Positions 43,539 through 52,544 of a DNA stretch of 64,000 nt are shown one piece after another; the first letter of the stretch is position 1, and each line of letters starts with the position of its first letter. Source of the DNA: Actinomycetes bacterium (GTDB lineage: Bacteria > Actinomycetota > Acidimicrobiia > Acidimicrobiales > Acidimicrobiaceae); the NCBI GenBank assembly GCA_021819205.1, contig JAKARV010000006.1:21506-85505 (forward strand). The letters are read 5' to 3'. The notes beneath the pieces are model-generated. The model searched no databases. It was not told the DNA's origin and saw only the letters and a program-made list of their open reading frames with translations. Position numbers and translations under genes: made by a program.

Positions 43539-44903
43539 GTGAGAGACCGTACCCAACTAATAGATGTTACCGGATCGAGGGTCGAGCCGTTGCGCACGCG
43601 GCCCCTTGCAAAAAGGCGGGGAAGGAAGCCGCTCACCATCGTCGCGGCGGTAGCAGCTTCGGCGGTTGCGCTGGCCGCCTGTGGAAGCTCGGGTTCGACG
43701 AACGCCGCTTCCACCTCGAAGGTCGTGAGTTTTTCGCTTTGGGAGTCCCACAACGGTGGTCCGGTTGGTGGTGCCATGACAACTTTGGTCAACGAATTCG
43801 ACGCAAGCCACCCTTCGGTTCACGTTAGCATCGTGGTCACCAAGGCGTCGTCAAAGCTCCCGGCGGCGATCGCGGCCGGCGACCCGCCGGTGCTCGCGGA
43901 GATCAGCCACTACGACGGGGTCCTGGTGAAGGGATTGGCGCTGCAGTCGTGGAATCCGTACATCAAGAACTCCTCGGTCTTCACTTCGTCGAATATCTTT
44001 CCCGCAATCTACGGGAACGGCGAGGTCTCGGGTGGACAGCACTATCGGCTCGAGGCCGACGCCAAGGTGTCGGAGGTCTTCTACAACGAGTCGATGTTCC
44101 AGGCGGCCGGGATCACCTCTCCCCCGACGACCTGGAGCCAGCTGGCTGCGGACGCCGCCAAACTGAAGTCGGCTTCGGTGATTCCGCTGGGGTGGAAGGA
44201 CTCGAGCGCCCACATTCTCCCGGCATTCATGAGCAACGGCGGCACCCTTCTAAAGGGGAGCAACAGCGTCGGAACTTCGGTGGCCTTCAATGGCTCGGCG
44301 ATGCGGACTACGCTAACCCAGTTCCATGCCATGTATGCCGCCGGAGACCTGGTATTCGACCATGGGACCACGCTTCGCGAGGACCTTGCCTCTGGACACA
44401 TGGCGATGATCGACGGGACGTCCGCGGGCTACCAGAAGGTGCTTGACGCGGTTGGCGGCAAGTTCAAGGTTGGCGCCTTCGTGGAGCCGGGCGGCAGCAG
44501 CGGCCACCCTGCCAACCTGGTTCAGGGGCTTGGTTTTGTGCTCCCGAAGGGTCACACCGCGGCGCAGGACGCAGCGGCGTGGAGCTTTGTCCAGTGGTGG
44601 TTTGAACCTGCTCAGCAGGTAAAGTGGGATGAGCTGACCGGCTATGCCCCCGAGACCAAGGCAGCGATGAGCGCCATTCCGAAGAGCTTTCTAGCCACCC
44701 ACCCAGGCCTTCAGGCGTCGCTTGCCGCCATCTCTTCGCCATACACGGTGGCGCGGCCGGTGAGCGACTCCTACAACGAGGTTCAGGCGGTCCTCGACTC
44801 GGTCTTCCAGCAAGTGGTTACCGGGGCGCAGGGAGTTGGTGCCGGGATGTCTCAGCTCCAGTCGCAGGGCAACTCCTATATGAGCGGAGCGAGCGCACTG
44901 TAG
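43539..44903 (+). CDS. Sugar ABC transporter substrate-binding lipoprotein
   Basis: A 454-residue extracellular solute-binding protein (family 1, UgpB/MalE-like). The N-region is long and basic (PLAKRRGRK), then a hydrophobic stretch ends in the lipobox VALAAC, with Cys48 as the lipidated residue. Mature segments such as FSLWESHNGGPVGGAMTTLVNEFDASHPSVHVSIV and EVFYNESMFQAAGITSPPTTWSQL are typical of the family and of glycerol-phosphate/oligosaccharide binders. GTG 43539 follows GAAAGGAATACAAC. Its stop overlaps the response regulator start, so sensing and transport genes are coupled. Confidence 0.9.
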   Translation: MRDRTQLIDVTGSRVEPLRTRPLAKRRGRKPLTIVAAVAASAVALAACGSSGSTNAASTSKVVSFSLWESHNGGPVGGAMTTLVNEFDASHPSVHVSIVVTKASSKLPAAIAAGDPPVLAEISHYDGVLVKGLALQSWNPYIKNSSVFTSSNIFPAIYGNGEVSGGQHYRLEADAKVSEVFYNESMFQAAGITSPPTTWSQLAADAAKLKSASVIPLGWKDSSAHILPAFMSNGGTLLKGSNSVGTSVAFNGSAMRTTLTQFHAMYAAGDLVFDHGTTLREDLASGHMAMIDGTSAGYQKVLDAVGGKFKVGAFVEPGGSSGHPANLVQGLGFVLPKGHTAAQDAAAWSFVQWWFEPAQQVKWDELTGYAPETKAAMSAIPKSFLATHPGLQASLAAISSPYTVARPVSDSYNEVQAVLDSVFQQVVTGAQGVGAGMSQLQSQGNSYMSGASAL

Positions 44904-45670
44904 TGGCAACGGCAAGGGACCTGGTGGCTCCACCTTCGCCAGCTCGAGGGGAGCCGGGGTGGTTGGCGCGAATTCTTCTCGTGGAGGACGACGTCGAACT
45001 TGCCCAGGCGCTCCGGGTTGGGCTCGAGGACGAGTACTACCAGGTAACCGTCGCCAACGATGGCGAGAGCGCTCTGGCGCTTCTCGCCATCTCCGCAACC
45101 GACTTGGTGCTGCTCGACATCCTTTTGCCCGGCATATCGGGAATGGAGATCTGCCAGGCGATCGCCGATCGAAACCCTGGGCTTCCGATGATCATGATTA
45201 CGGCGCTTGGCGACGTCGCCGAGACGGTTCGGGCGCTCGAACTTGGCGCCTCCGACTACCTGGTAAAGCCGTTTGGAATTGCCGAGCTCAAGGCCCGGCT
45301 CCGGGCGGTGCTCCGGCGCGGCGGCGGCGAGCAGCCACAATCCTCGGGAGTGGAGGCGGGCCGGGTGGTGTCCTGCGGAAGGCTGACGCTCGACACCTCC
45401 GACTGCGTGCTCCGCGCCGGTGGCCGGCCGATCGCGCTCCCTCCCCGGGAGGCGGCGATCTTGGAGACCTTTCTCCGGCGGCCGGGGTTGGTGCTCACCC
45501 GGAAAACCATCGAAACCATCCTCGCCGGCGGTGCCGCGGGCATCTCCAGGGGTACAGTGGACTGGCATATGCACCAGCTTCGCCAGCGGCTTACCATCGA
45601 GATCGGCCACCCGCTGATCGAGACGGTCTACGGCGTCGGATGGCGCATCGACGCCGGTTGGGACGGGTAG
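44903..45670 (+). CDS. OmpR/PhoB-family response regulator
   Basis: The receiver domain shows RILLVEDD, the phospho-acceptor Asp72 in VLLDILLPG and the Lys in YLVKPFG. A C-terminal winged-helix DNA-binding domain follows (GRPIALPPREAAILETFLRRPG ... ETVYGVGWRID). GTG 44903 shares its first base with the upstream TAG stop; TTG 44963, just before ARILLVEDD, is an equally sensible start and would remove 20 unconserved residues. It is followed directly by its sensor kinase gene. Likely target: the transporter operon it sits in, or the cell response to that substrate. Confidence 0.9.
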   Translation: MATARDLVAPPSPARGEPGWLARILLVEDDVELAQALRVGLEDEYYQVTVANDGESALALLAISATDLVLLDILLPGISGMEICQAIADRNPGLPMIMITALGDVAETVRALELGASDYLVKPFGIAELKARLRAVLRRGGGEQPQSSGVEAGRVVSCGRLTLDTSDCVLRAGGRPIALPPREAAILETFLRRPGLVLTRKTIETILAGGAAGISRGTVDWHMHQLRQRLTIEIGHPLIETVYGVGWRIDAGWDG

Positions 45671-47089
45671 GTGTCGCTTCGGCTTCGGATCATGCTGGCG
45701 GTGGGGGTGCTTACCGCCGTGGTCGTGCTGGTGGCCGGGATCGGCTTTGACGCGTACCTGGGATCGGCGACACGGGCGACTCTGCAGCGATCGCTTAAGA
45801 CCGAAGAGAGCCGAGTTCACGCCGCTTTCGCGGCCGGCCTGCTATCGCTCTCGCAACCGGGAAGGGCGGCCCACCCCGTGGCGGACCAGTCGCTCGTCCA
45901 GGTGGTGGCGGCAGACGGGCAGCTGCTCTACACCACCGGTTCCGCCGGCACGATTCCATTGATAGCCGGACCGGATCTCCGGACCGCCGGGACGGGACCT
46001 CTGGTGTACACCATCGAGCACCTGCGCGGTTACCGAAACCCGGTGATGATCAGGGCTGAACCGCTAAGCCCGGGGAGGTTGCTCCTCGTCGGCGGCTCCA
46101 CCGATCAGATTGTGGACTCGCTCTCGCTGGCGAAGATGTTTCTGATTGGCGGTGGTATCGTCGCCGTTCTTTTGGCCGCCGCCGGTGCCGGACTTTTGGC
46201 CGGGGTGGTGCTGCGTCCGGTCGAGTTGATGCGCCGTCAGGCAGAGGAGCTTTCCGGTCGCTCGCCGGGTGAGAAGCTGGTCGATCCGGGGACCGGTGAC
46301 GAGTTGGCCATGCTGGCCAAGACCCTCAACGACCTGCTAGGACGGATCCATGAGTCGGCGGAGATCCAGCACCGGTTCATAGCTGCTGCCAGCCACGAGC
46401 TCCGCACCCCGCTCGCCGGGATGATGGCCGAGTTGGAGACGCGGCGGGCGCACTCCGGCGAGATCGAGGCGGAGCTCCTCTTTCAGCGTCTCGAACGCCG
46501 GGTCGGGCAGCTGGTGAAGCTCACCGGGGGTCTGTTGGAGATCGCGCAAGGCCAGAGTTCGACACTCCTTCTCGATCTTCAAAGTTGCGAACTCGAACCG
46601 GTGATCTCTGCGGCTCTCGCCTCGAGCTTCTCCCACGGGGGCGGGTCGAAAAATCCACTGGTGGTGGATGCGGAGCCCAAAGTCTTCGCGGTGGTGGATC
46701 CGATTCGCTTGGGGGAGGTGGTCGACAATTTGGTGGCGAACGCAATCAGGTTTAGCCCGCCCGGCGGGACGGTTTCGATCGCGCTCTCCAGCCGGGAGGG
46801 TTTTGCGGTGTTGGAGGTCGGCGATAACGGCTTCGGTTTTCCGCCAGAAATGCTTCCGAGGGCGTTCGAGCCTTTTGTAGGGGCGGGCCGTGGAGGAGGG
46901 AGCCGGGAAGGTTTCGGATTGGGCCTTGCTTTGGTTAGGTTGATAGCCAGGGCCCACGGCGGGGACGCCGCAGTGGCGAACCGGACGGGCGGCGGGGCGG
47001 TGGCTACGGTTTGGTTCCCGGTGGATGGGCCGGCAAGATCGGTGGATCGGGTGTTTCGCCCGATCCACGGGACATCTTCGGGTAAGTAG
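45671..47089 (+). CDS. Sensor histidine kinase
   Basis: A 472-residue membrane kinase. TM1 is near residues 8-28 and TM2 near residues 157-180, enclosing an extracytoplasmic sensor of about 125 residues. A HAMP-like linker follows (RPVELMRRQAEELSGR), then the HisKA motif FIAAASHELRTPLAGMMAELETRR with the phospho-accepting His, and the HATPase N, G1 and G2 boxes (DNLVANAIRFSPPGG, VGDNGFGFPPEML, GFGLGLALVRLIARAHGG). GTG 45671 abuts the response regulator stop. The pair is a classic OmpR-type system. Confidence 0.92.
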   Translation: MSLRLRIMLAVGVLTAVVVLVAGIGFDAYLGSATRATLQRSLKTEESRVHAAFAAGLLSLSQPGRAAHPVADQSLVQVVAADGQLLYTTGSAGTIPLIAGPDLRTAGTGPLVYTIEHLRGYRNPVMIRAEPLSPGRLLLVGGSTDQIVDSLSLAKMFLIGGGIVAVLLAAAGAGLLAGVVLRPVELMRRQAEELSGRSPGEKLVDPGTGDELAMLAKTLNDLLGRIHESAEIQHRFIAAASHELRTPLAGMMAELETRRAHSGEIEAELLFQRLERRVGQLVKLTGGLLEIAQGQSSTLLLDLQSCELEPVISAALASSFSHGGGSKNPLVVDAEPKVFAVVDPIRLGEVVDNLVANAIRFSPPGGTVSIALSSREGFAVLEVGDNGFGFPPEMLPRAFEPFVGAGRGGGSREGFGLGLALVRLIARAHGGDAAVANRTGGGAVATVWFPVDGPARSVDRVFRPIHGTSSGK

Positions 47090-47131
47090 GAACTTCCCCC
47101 GGATCGTCCGGGGTGTGTGCGAGGAGGAGTC

Positions 47132-48901
47132 GTGGCGGTAGCGGTACTGGTAAAGCAGATCCCGAAGGCGGCTGATCTAGCCCTTGGGGAGGACAAATTG
47201 TTGCAGCGGGACGCGGTCGAGACCGAGATCAACCCGTACTGCAGGCGCGCGATTACTCAGGGGATCGATTTTGCGGCCAAGTTAGGCGAGCCCTGCGTAG
47301 TAATAACGATGGGCCCACCGGGTGCACGCAAGGTCCTCGTCGAAGCGGTTGCCGCCGGGGCCGACCGCGGCGTTCTCCTCTCCGACCCGGCTCTTCGTGG
47401 GTCGGATGCGCTGGCGACGGCGAGGGCGCTCGCGGCTGTTCTTCAACGGGAGGGGCCGTTCTCGGCGATCTTCACCGGAAAGAACGCGGTCGATTCGGAG
47501 ACCGGTGCGGTTCCGGCGCAGCTGGCGGAGATGATGGGGCTGCCGCTCCTCGCCGCGGTGAGGAAGCTGCAGCTCGAGGGCGGCCGGGTCTGGGTCGAGA
47601 GCGAACTGGACGACGGGTGGCTGCAGGCCTCTACTGAACTTCCGGCGGTCATCTCCTGCGCGGAGCGGCTGTGCTCTCCGGCGAAGGCTTCCGAGGAGGC
47701 GGTCGCCGCGGTCGCTTCGGAGGCGATCTCGACGCTATCCGTCGCCGATCTTGGTCCCGGAGAGTGGGGTCTTGCGGGGAGCCCGACCCGGGTAGGGCGG
47801 GTGAGGCGGGTAGCTGCCGATCGACTCCGGGTTATCGGGGAGGGCGAGTTGCCGGTCCAGGTCAAGGCGGCAGCCGAGCTGGTGCGGAGTCGGGCGCAGG
47901 GAGGGCGACGGCGCCAAGCCGGCTTCGTCCCCGACGCGGCCGTCAACCCCGCCGAGACCGTGGCGGTCTTGTGTGAACCCGGGCGCGGGGGGCGGGAGCT
48001 AATTGGACTTGCGGCGCAGATCGGGCGGGAGCGCGGAGCGCGGGTGGTCGCGCTTTTGGCCGGCGAGGAGGGTCCAACGCGCTCCTTCTTCTCCTGGGGA
48101 GCCGATCGCCTGGTTCACTTTGGCACGAGCCGACTCGCCGACGAAGCCGCGTGGGCACTCGCCGAGTGGTGCCGCGAGGAGGATCCGATTGCGGTCTTCG
48201 CGCCGGCGACGAGTTGGGGCCGGGAGTCGGCGGGCCGGGCGGCAGCGGCGCTCGGTGTCGGCCTGGTGGCCGAGGCGGTTGGGGTGGGAGTGGATGAGGA
48301 GACCGGTTCCTTGGTCAGTCTCAAGCCGGCTCTTGCCGGAAGCGAGGTGGCGGAGATCGTCGTCCCCACCGGGATGCAACTGATCACTGTGCTCCCCGAC
48401 TCCCAAGAGTTGCTTGTGCCTCGCGCGGATGGGCCGCTCGCGGTCGAGGTGTTTTCTCCGGCGATCGCGCGCTCGAGGGTGCAGGTGCACGCCTTGAGAC
48501 ACGACGACGAGCTTGGTATTCTCGCCAACGCGGAGACGGTGATCGGTGTCGGCTTGGGTGTCGATCCGGGTGAGTACGCCGGGATCGCCGCCCTCTTTGG
48601 CGGGGTCAGGGTGGAGTTGGCGGCGACTAGGAAGGTCACCGATCGCCAGTGGCTTCCGCGTGCGCGCCAGGTCGGAATCACCGGAAGGCACATCGCCCCG
48701 GAACTCTACGTCGCAATTGGGATCTCCGGGAAGTTCAATCACATGGTGGGGGTGGCTGCTGCCGGTACCGTAGTGGCGATCAACCCCGACCCTGAAGCTC
48801 CGGTCTTTGACCTTTGCGACTTCGGAATCGTCGCCCGCTGGGAGGAGGTGCTGCCGCTTTTCGCCAAGGAGCTTGGAGGTCAGGAGGAGGCGGCCTCCTA
48901 G
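47132..48901 (+). CDS. Fused electron transfer flavoprotein EtfB-EtfA
   Basis: One chain of 589 residues carries both ETF subunits. Residues 1 to about 250 are the beta subunit (VAVLVKQIPKA, EINPYCRRAITQGI, FTGKNAVDSETGAVPAQLAEMMGLP). The rest is the alpha subunit, including the FAD-binding C-terminal region YVAIGISGKFNHMVGVAAAGTVVAINPDPEAPVFDLCDFGIV. ETF passes electrons from acyl-CoA or other flavin dehydrogenases to a quinone reductase. GTG 47132 follows GAGGAGGAG. The gene is one open frame with no internal stop at the junction, so this is a real fusion. No fix or etfD genes are adjacent. Confidence 0.88.
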   Translation: MAVAVLVKQIPKAADLALGEDKLLQRDAVETEINPYCRRAITQGIDFAAKLGEPCVVITMGPPGARKVLVEAVAAGADRGVLLSDPALRGSDALATARALAAVLQREGPFSAIFTGKNAVDSETGAVPAQLAEMMGLPLLAAVRKLQLEGGRVWVESELDDGWLQASTELPAVISCAERLCSPAKASEEAVAAVASEAISTLSVADLGPGEWGLAGSPTRVGRVRRVAADRLRVIGEGELPVQVKAAAELVRSRAQGGRRRQAGFVPDAAVNPAETVAVLCEPGRGGRELIGLAAQIGRERGARVVALLAGEEGPTRSFFSWGADRLVHFGTSRLADEAAWALAEWCREEDPIAVFAPATSWGRESAGRAAAALGVGLVAEAVGVGVDEETGSLVSLKPALAGSEVAEIVVPTGMQLITVLPDSQELLVPRADGPLAVEVFSPAIARSRVQVHALRHDDELGILANAETVIGVGLGVDPGEYAGIAALFGGVRVELAATRKVTDRQWLPRARQVGITGRHIAPELYVAIGISGKFNHMVGVAAAGTVVAINPDPEAPVFDLCDFGIVARWEEVLPLFAKELGGQEEAAS

Positions 48902-49785
48902 ATCACCTCGCCGTGTTCCTCTCCGAAGAGGCTGGCCATCGCGAAGGCGGTGGCATCAGCTTCGAGGTCGGGCGTCGGAGGTGTCGCAGCGGTGGTTGCG
49001 GCCGCGTCGAGGATGGCGGGGAGCGTCCGGTAGTCGCTGGAGCAGATCAGGAAGCGCTCTGGTTTGGCGAGGGTGAAACGGGCTGCCCGGGAGATGGCTG
49101 CCTCGTCTTCGAGCGGCTGGTACCAGCTGTGGCGGTGCTCGCCCTCTCGCTGCGCTCTTTGCCAGCGCCTCCGGGCTACCGCCTTGATCGTCTGGATTGC
49201 CACGTTCTCGCCGATGCACCGCTCGGTCAGCTCTTCCACGCTGCATTGGTACTCCGGTATTAGCGAGAGTGGGTAGTTATACGGGAAGATCACCGAGTCG
49301 TAGCGGAACTCACGCAGCGATCGGAGGTGCATTCGCGGGATCCGGAGACCGTGGCCGGTCACGCCTATGAAGCGGATCAGCCCTTCTTCGCGGGCACCGA
49401 CCAGCGCCTCCAGCGCACCTCCGGGGGAGTGAACCGTGCGCCAATCGTCCTCTTCGACGAGGTTGTGAAGCTGGATCAGATCGATGGTGTCGGTCTGGAG
49501 GCGCTCAAGCGATCGCTCTATGGAGGCTCTCGCACCCACGGCGCTGCGCTCACCAGTCTTGGTGGCCAGGAAGAAGCGGGAGCGGTACCGCTTCATCCAG
49601 GGCCCGATTCGTTCCTCAGCGTCTCCGTAGTCGGCGGCGGTGTCGATGTGGTTTATCCCCGAGGCAAGAAGCACCTCGAGGAGGCTGTCCGAGTACTCCT
49701 GGCTGGCTTCGCCGAGGCCGGCGGCACCAAAGATGACCCGGGTGCTGGCATGGCCGGTCCGTCCAAAAAGAGCCGTGTCGATCAT
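48898..49785 (-). CDS. Aldo/keto reductase family protein
   Basis: A 295-residue TIM-barrel oxidoreductase. Visible features are LFGRTGHASTRVIFGAAGLG near the N-terminus, NHIDTAADYGDAEERIG containing the catalytic Asp and Tyr, the active-site Lys in FLATKTGER, and DLIQLHN where the catalytic His is expected. The C-terminal NADPH-binding part is less conserved, with AIQTIKAVARRRW. It resembles the family members with iron-sulfur or MocA-like partners, but the substrate is unknown. It converges on the ETF gene with a 4-base overlap. Confidence 0.85.
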   Translation of the reverse strand: MIDTALFGRTGHASTRVIFGAAGLGEASQEYSDSLLEVLLASGINHIDTAADYGDAEERIGPWMKRYRSRFFLATKTGERSAVGARASIERSLERLQTDTIDLIQLHNLVEEDDWRTVHSPGGALEALVGAREEGLIRFIGVTGHGLRIPRMHLRSLREFRYDSVIFPYNYPLSLIPEYQCSVEELTERCIGENVAIQTIKAVARRRWQRAQREGEHRHSWYQPLEDEAAISRAARFTLAKPERFLICSSDYRTLPAILDAAATTAATPPTPDLEADATAFAMASLFGEEHGEVI

Positions 49786-49866
49786 AGGTAAAGGATAACA
49801 GGGGCTCGCATCTTCTACCGGTATCGCTTCTGCTAAGGTGGTTGCTGGTCTAGCAGGAGGTCCAGG

Positions 49867-50406
49867 TTGAACGCGAGCCGTCCCCCAATTCCTTACGATT
49901 TCTTTCCCGAAGTTCCCAGCTTCTCGCTGATCAGTACCGACATCGTGGATGGCGGTACTCTTCCCAGCGATCAGGTCTCGGGAATCTGGGGTGCGGGCGG
50001 CAAGGACGTATCTCCGCAGCTTTCATGGTCGGGTTATCCTGACGGCACCCGATCCTTCGCGGTTACCTGCTACGATCCGGACGCGCCAACCGGCTCGGGT
50101 TTCTGGCACTGGGCGGTGGCGAACATTCCGGTGGCAGTCACCGAACTTGCCACCAACGCCGGCCGGCAGGGTGGAGAGGGACTTCCAGCCGGCGCGATCT
50201 CGCTCCGCGGCGATGGGGGGGTGGACTTCTACGTGGGGGCCGCACCTCCCGAGGGCCATGGTCCGCACCGGTACATCTTTGCCGTGCACGCGGTAGACGT
50301 CGAGAACCTTGAGATAGAGCCGACTTCGAGCCCTGCGGTGCTGGGATTCAACCTCTTCTTCCACACGCTCGGCCGGGCGCTGCTGATCGCGACGTACGAG
50401 CGCTAG
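49867..50406 (+). CDS. PEBP family protein (YbhB/YbcL, Raf kinase inhibitor-like)
   Basis: The 179-residue product matches the bacterial PEBP family: [41 protein letters not shown] contains the [13 protein letters not shown] ligand-pocket signature, and [16 protein letters not shown] the second conserved block. The TTG start follows AGGAGGTCCAGG. Proteins of this family bind small anions or phospholipids and their bacterial role is uncertain. It converges on the hut operon with 7 bases between stops. Confidence 0.88.
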   Translation: MNASRPPIPYDFFPEVPSFSLISTDIVDGGTLPSDQVSGIWGAGGKDVSPQLSWSGYPDGTRSFAVTCYDPDAPTGSGFWHWAVANIPVAVTELATNAGRQGGEGLPAGAISLRGDGGVDFYVGAAPPEGHGPHRYIFAVHAVDVENLEIEPTSSPAVLGFNLFFHTLGRALLIATYER

Positions 50407-50413
50407 GCGTTTT

Positions 50414-51346
50414 TTAGCTCGCTTCTAAAAGGCTGTGGACTAGGCGAGCGGCGAGGCGCGCCCCCTGGTTGTCGTGGTCGAAGAGCGGGTTGAACTCGGC
50501 AAAGTCGGCTGCGACCAGTTTCTTGCTCCGCGCGATCCGGTCGATGATCTTGAGAACTGCGCTGGCGGGCACCCCGAATGCTGCCGGCGCCGAGACCGCC
50601 GGCATCGCCGGTCCGGGAAGCGAGTCGAGGTCGATGCTGAGGTAGATCCGATCGAAGTCGTCGACTATTCGGGACAGGAGTTCCTCTGGCTCGCTCTGGA
50701 CTTCGATATCCTCGAGGACGGTGGCGCCGATTTGGGCCGCGGTTTCGAACAGGGCCGCTGTGTTCGCGGCCCGGGAGACTCCGAGGCAGAAGTAGTTGAA
50801 CTCCGCACCGGCTGCTTTCGCGGCGCGGCTCATCTGAAGGAAGGGTGTGCCCGAAGTTGGCCTGGGCTGGTCGCGGAGGTCGAGATGAGCGTCGACATTT
50901 ACCACGGCGAGGCGCTCTTGTAGCCCAGTTCCAAGGTGGGTGGTTATGCCAAGGTAGGTCCCGAAGGCGACCTCGTGCCCTCCACCGAGGATCACCGGCA
51001 GTGCGCCGGTGGCGAGGATCGAGGCGACAGCTTCGGCTAGCTCTTGCTGCGCTCCCTCTAGATCTCCCTCGGTGCAGACCACGTCTCCGGCGTCGTAGAT
51101 TGGGGAGCGGCCGTGTACGGCGAGCCGTCCCAGCTGTTCGCGGATCGCCCCCGGCCCGGCGGCGGCTCCCGGGCGGCCGTGGTTTCGGAGCACGCCCTCG
51201 TCGCAACAGAAGCCGACCAGAACCGCCCCTACGAGCTGCTTGCCGGCTGGATAGCCGGTCGCTACCTGGTGCAGTCGGAGAGCTGCCGGGGACTCGGCGG
51301 TGTCGTCGGGCCCGGTGAGCGGCGGGTGGGCTGGCGGTCTAAGCAT
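50414..51346 (-). CDS. hutG: Formimidoylglutamase (arginase family)
   Basis: HutG hydrolyses N-formimidoyl-glutamate to glutamate and formamide, the last step of the direct Hut route. The ATG at 51346 overlaps the hutI stop by 8 bases and is preceded by GGGAGACCTCC. 310 residues. The binuclear Mn site is seen in GGGHEVAFG, VNVDAHLDLRD and LSIDLDSLPGPAMPAVSAP. It could in principle be an agmatinase-like enzyme, but its place after hutU-hutI fixes the call. The frame upstream of 51346 lies inside hutI. Confidence 0.9.
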   Translation of the reverse strand: MLRPPAHPPLTGPDDTAESPAALRLHQVATGYPAGKQLVGAVLVGFCCDEGVLRNHGRPGAAAGPGAIREQLGRLAVHGRSPIYDAGDVVCTEGDLEGAQQELAEAVASILATGALPVILGGGHEVAFGTYLGITTHLGTGLQERLAVVNVDAHLDLRDQPRPTSGTPFLQMSRAAKAAGAEFNYFCLGVSRAANTAALFETAAQIGATVLEDIEVQSEPEELLSRIVDDFDRIYLSIDLDSLPGPAMPAVSAPAAFGVPASAVLKIIDRIARSKKLVAADFAEFNPLFDHDNQGARLAARLVHSLLEAS

Positions 51347-52544
51347 AGCGGAGGTCTCCCTTGGCGATTCGGGCGAAAAGCGGGCTGTATCCGAGGTGGT
51401 AGCTGAGCTCGGCGGGGTCGGAGACGTTCCAGATGGCGAGGTCGGCTCGGTATCCGGGCCGGATCTCTCCCCGATCCCGCAGGCCGAGCGCTCGGGCGGC
51501 GTTGGCGGTGGCGCCGAGGAGGGCCTCTGCCGGAGTGAGGCCAAAGAGGATGCAGGAGAGGCTCATCGAGAGCAGGATCGACTCCAGCGGGCTGGTGCCC
51601 GGGTTGTGGTCAGTGGCGACGGCGATGGGAACTCCAGCACGCCGCAGGGCGGTTACATTCGGCGGTGTTTGCTCCCTGAGATAGAGGTAGGCTCCCGGGA
51701 GCAGCACCGCGACGGTACCGAAGGCCGCCAGCGCCGAGATCGCCTTCTCTCCGGTGTGTTCGAGGTGGTCGACGCTAACCGCCCCCATCCTTGCCATCTC
51801 AAGAACGATGCCGGTCTCGGAGAGCTGGTCAGCGTGGGCCTTCACCTGCAGCCCCAGCGAGTGCGCGCGAGCGAACAGCGGGGCGAGATCCTCCTTGGCA
51901 AAGGCGATTTTCTCGCAGAAGCCGTCGACCGCGTCGGCGAGCCCTTTTTCTGCCACCATCGGGAGGACGACGGCTTCAAGGTAAGCCAGGTAGGAGGTGT
52001 TTGAGGCGAACTCCGGGGGCCGGGCGTGGGCGCCGAGAAAGGTGGTGGTGACCGAGATGCCGGCCGTACCGGAGAGGCTTCTCGCGCACTCGAGCAGCTT
52101 GATCTCGGTCTCGAGATCAAGGCCGTACCCCGACTTGATCTCCACCGTGGTAACACCGTGGCCGGCCATTCGTTCCAGCCGGGCCGCTCCCTTTGCCGTC
52201 AACTCCTCGCGGCTCGCGGCTCGGGTTGCTTGGACTGTGGCCATTATCCCCGAGCCGGCATGGGAGAGGCCGGCGTAGCTGGCTCCCTGGATCCGCGCGG
52301 AGAAGTCGCCGACCCGGTTGCCCGCGTAGAGCAGGTGGGTGTGGCAGTCGATGAGGCCCGGGGTTACCACCCTTCCCTCGAGATCGATGCCACCACCGCT
52401 GGCGCTACTTTTTGCGACAGCAGCGATGATGCCGGCTTCGATGGTCAACGTTTGCTTGGGGCGGAGGTCGAAGCTCCCGTCGGGCCTGCCTTCGGCCAGG
52501 GTACAGTTGCGAAGGAGCAAAGGACGCTCAGCCGGCGGTTCCAT
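51339..52544 (-). CDS. hutI: Imidazolonepropionase
   Basis: HutI hydrolyses 4-imidazolone-5-propionate to formimidoyl-glutamate. The 401-residue amidohydrolase has the metal-binding [31 protein letters not shown] and the late [10 protein letters not shown] motif, each where expected in the family. It overlaps the hutU stop by 17 bases and the hutG start by 8, so translation of the three is coupled. Confidence 0.94.
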   Translation of the reverse strand: MEPPAERPLLLRNCTLAEGRPDGSFDLRPKQTLTIEAGIIAAVAKSSASGGGIDLEGRVVTPGLIDCHTHLLYAGNRVGDFSARIQGASYAGLSHAGSGIMATVQATRAASREELTAKGAARLERMAGHGVTTVEIKSGYGLDLETEIKLLECARSLSGTAGISVTTTFLGAHARPPEFASNTSYLAYLEAVVLPMVAEKGLADAVDGFCEKIAFAKEDLAPLFARAHSLGLQVKAHADQLSETGIVLEMARMGAVSVDHLEHTGEKAISALAAFGTVAVLLPGAYLYLREQTPPNVTALRRAGVPIAVATDHNPGTSPLESILLSMSLSCILFGLTPAEALLGATANAARALGLRDRGEIRPGYRADLAIWNVSDPAELSYHLGYSPLFARIAKGDLRYA

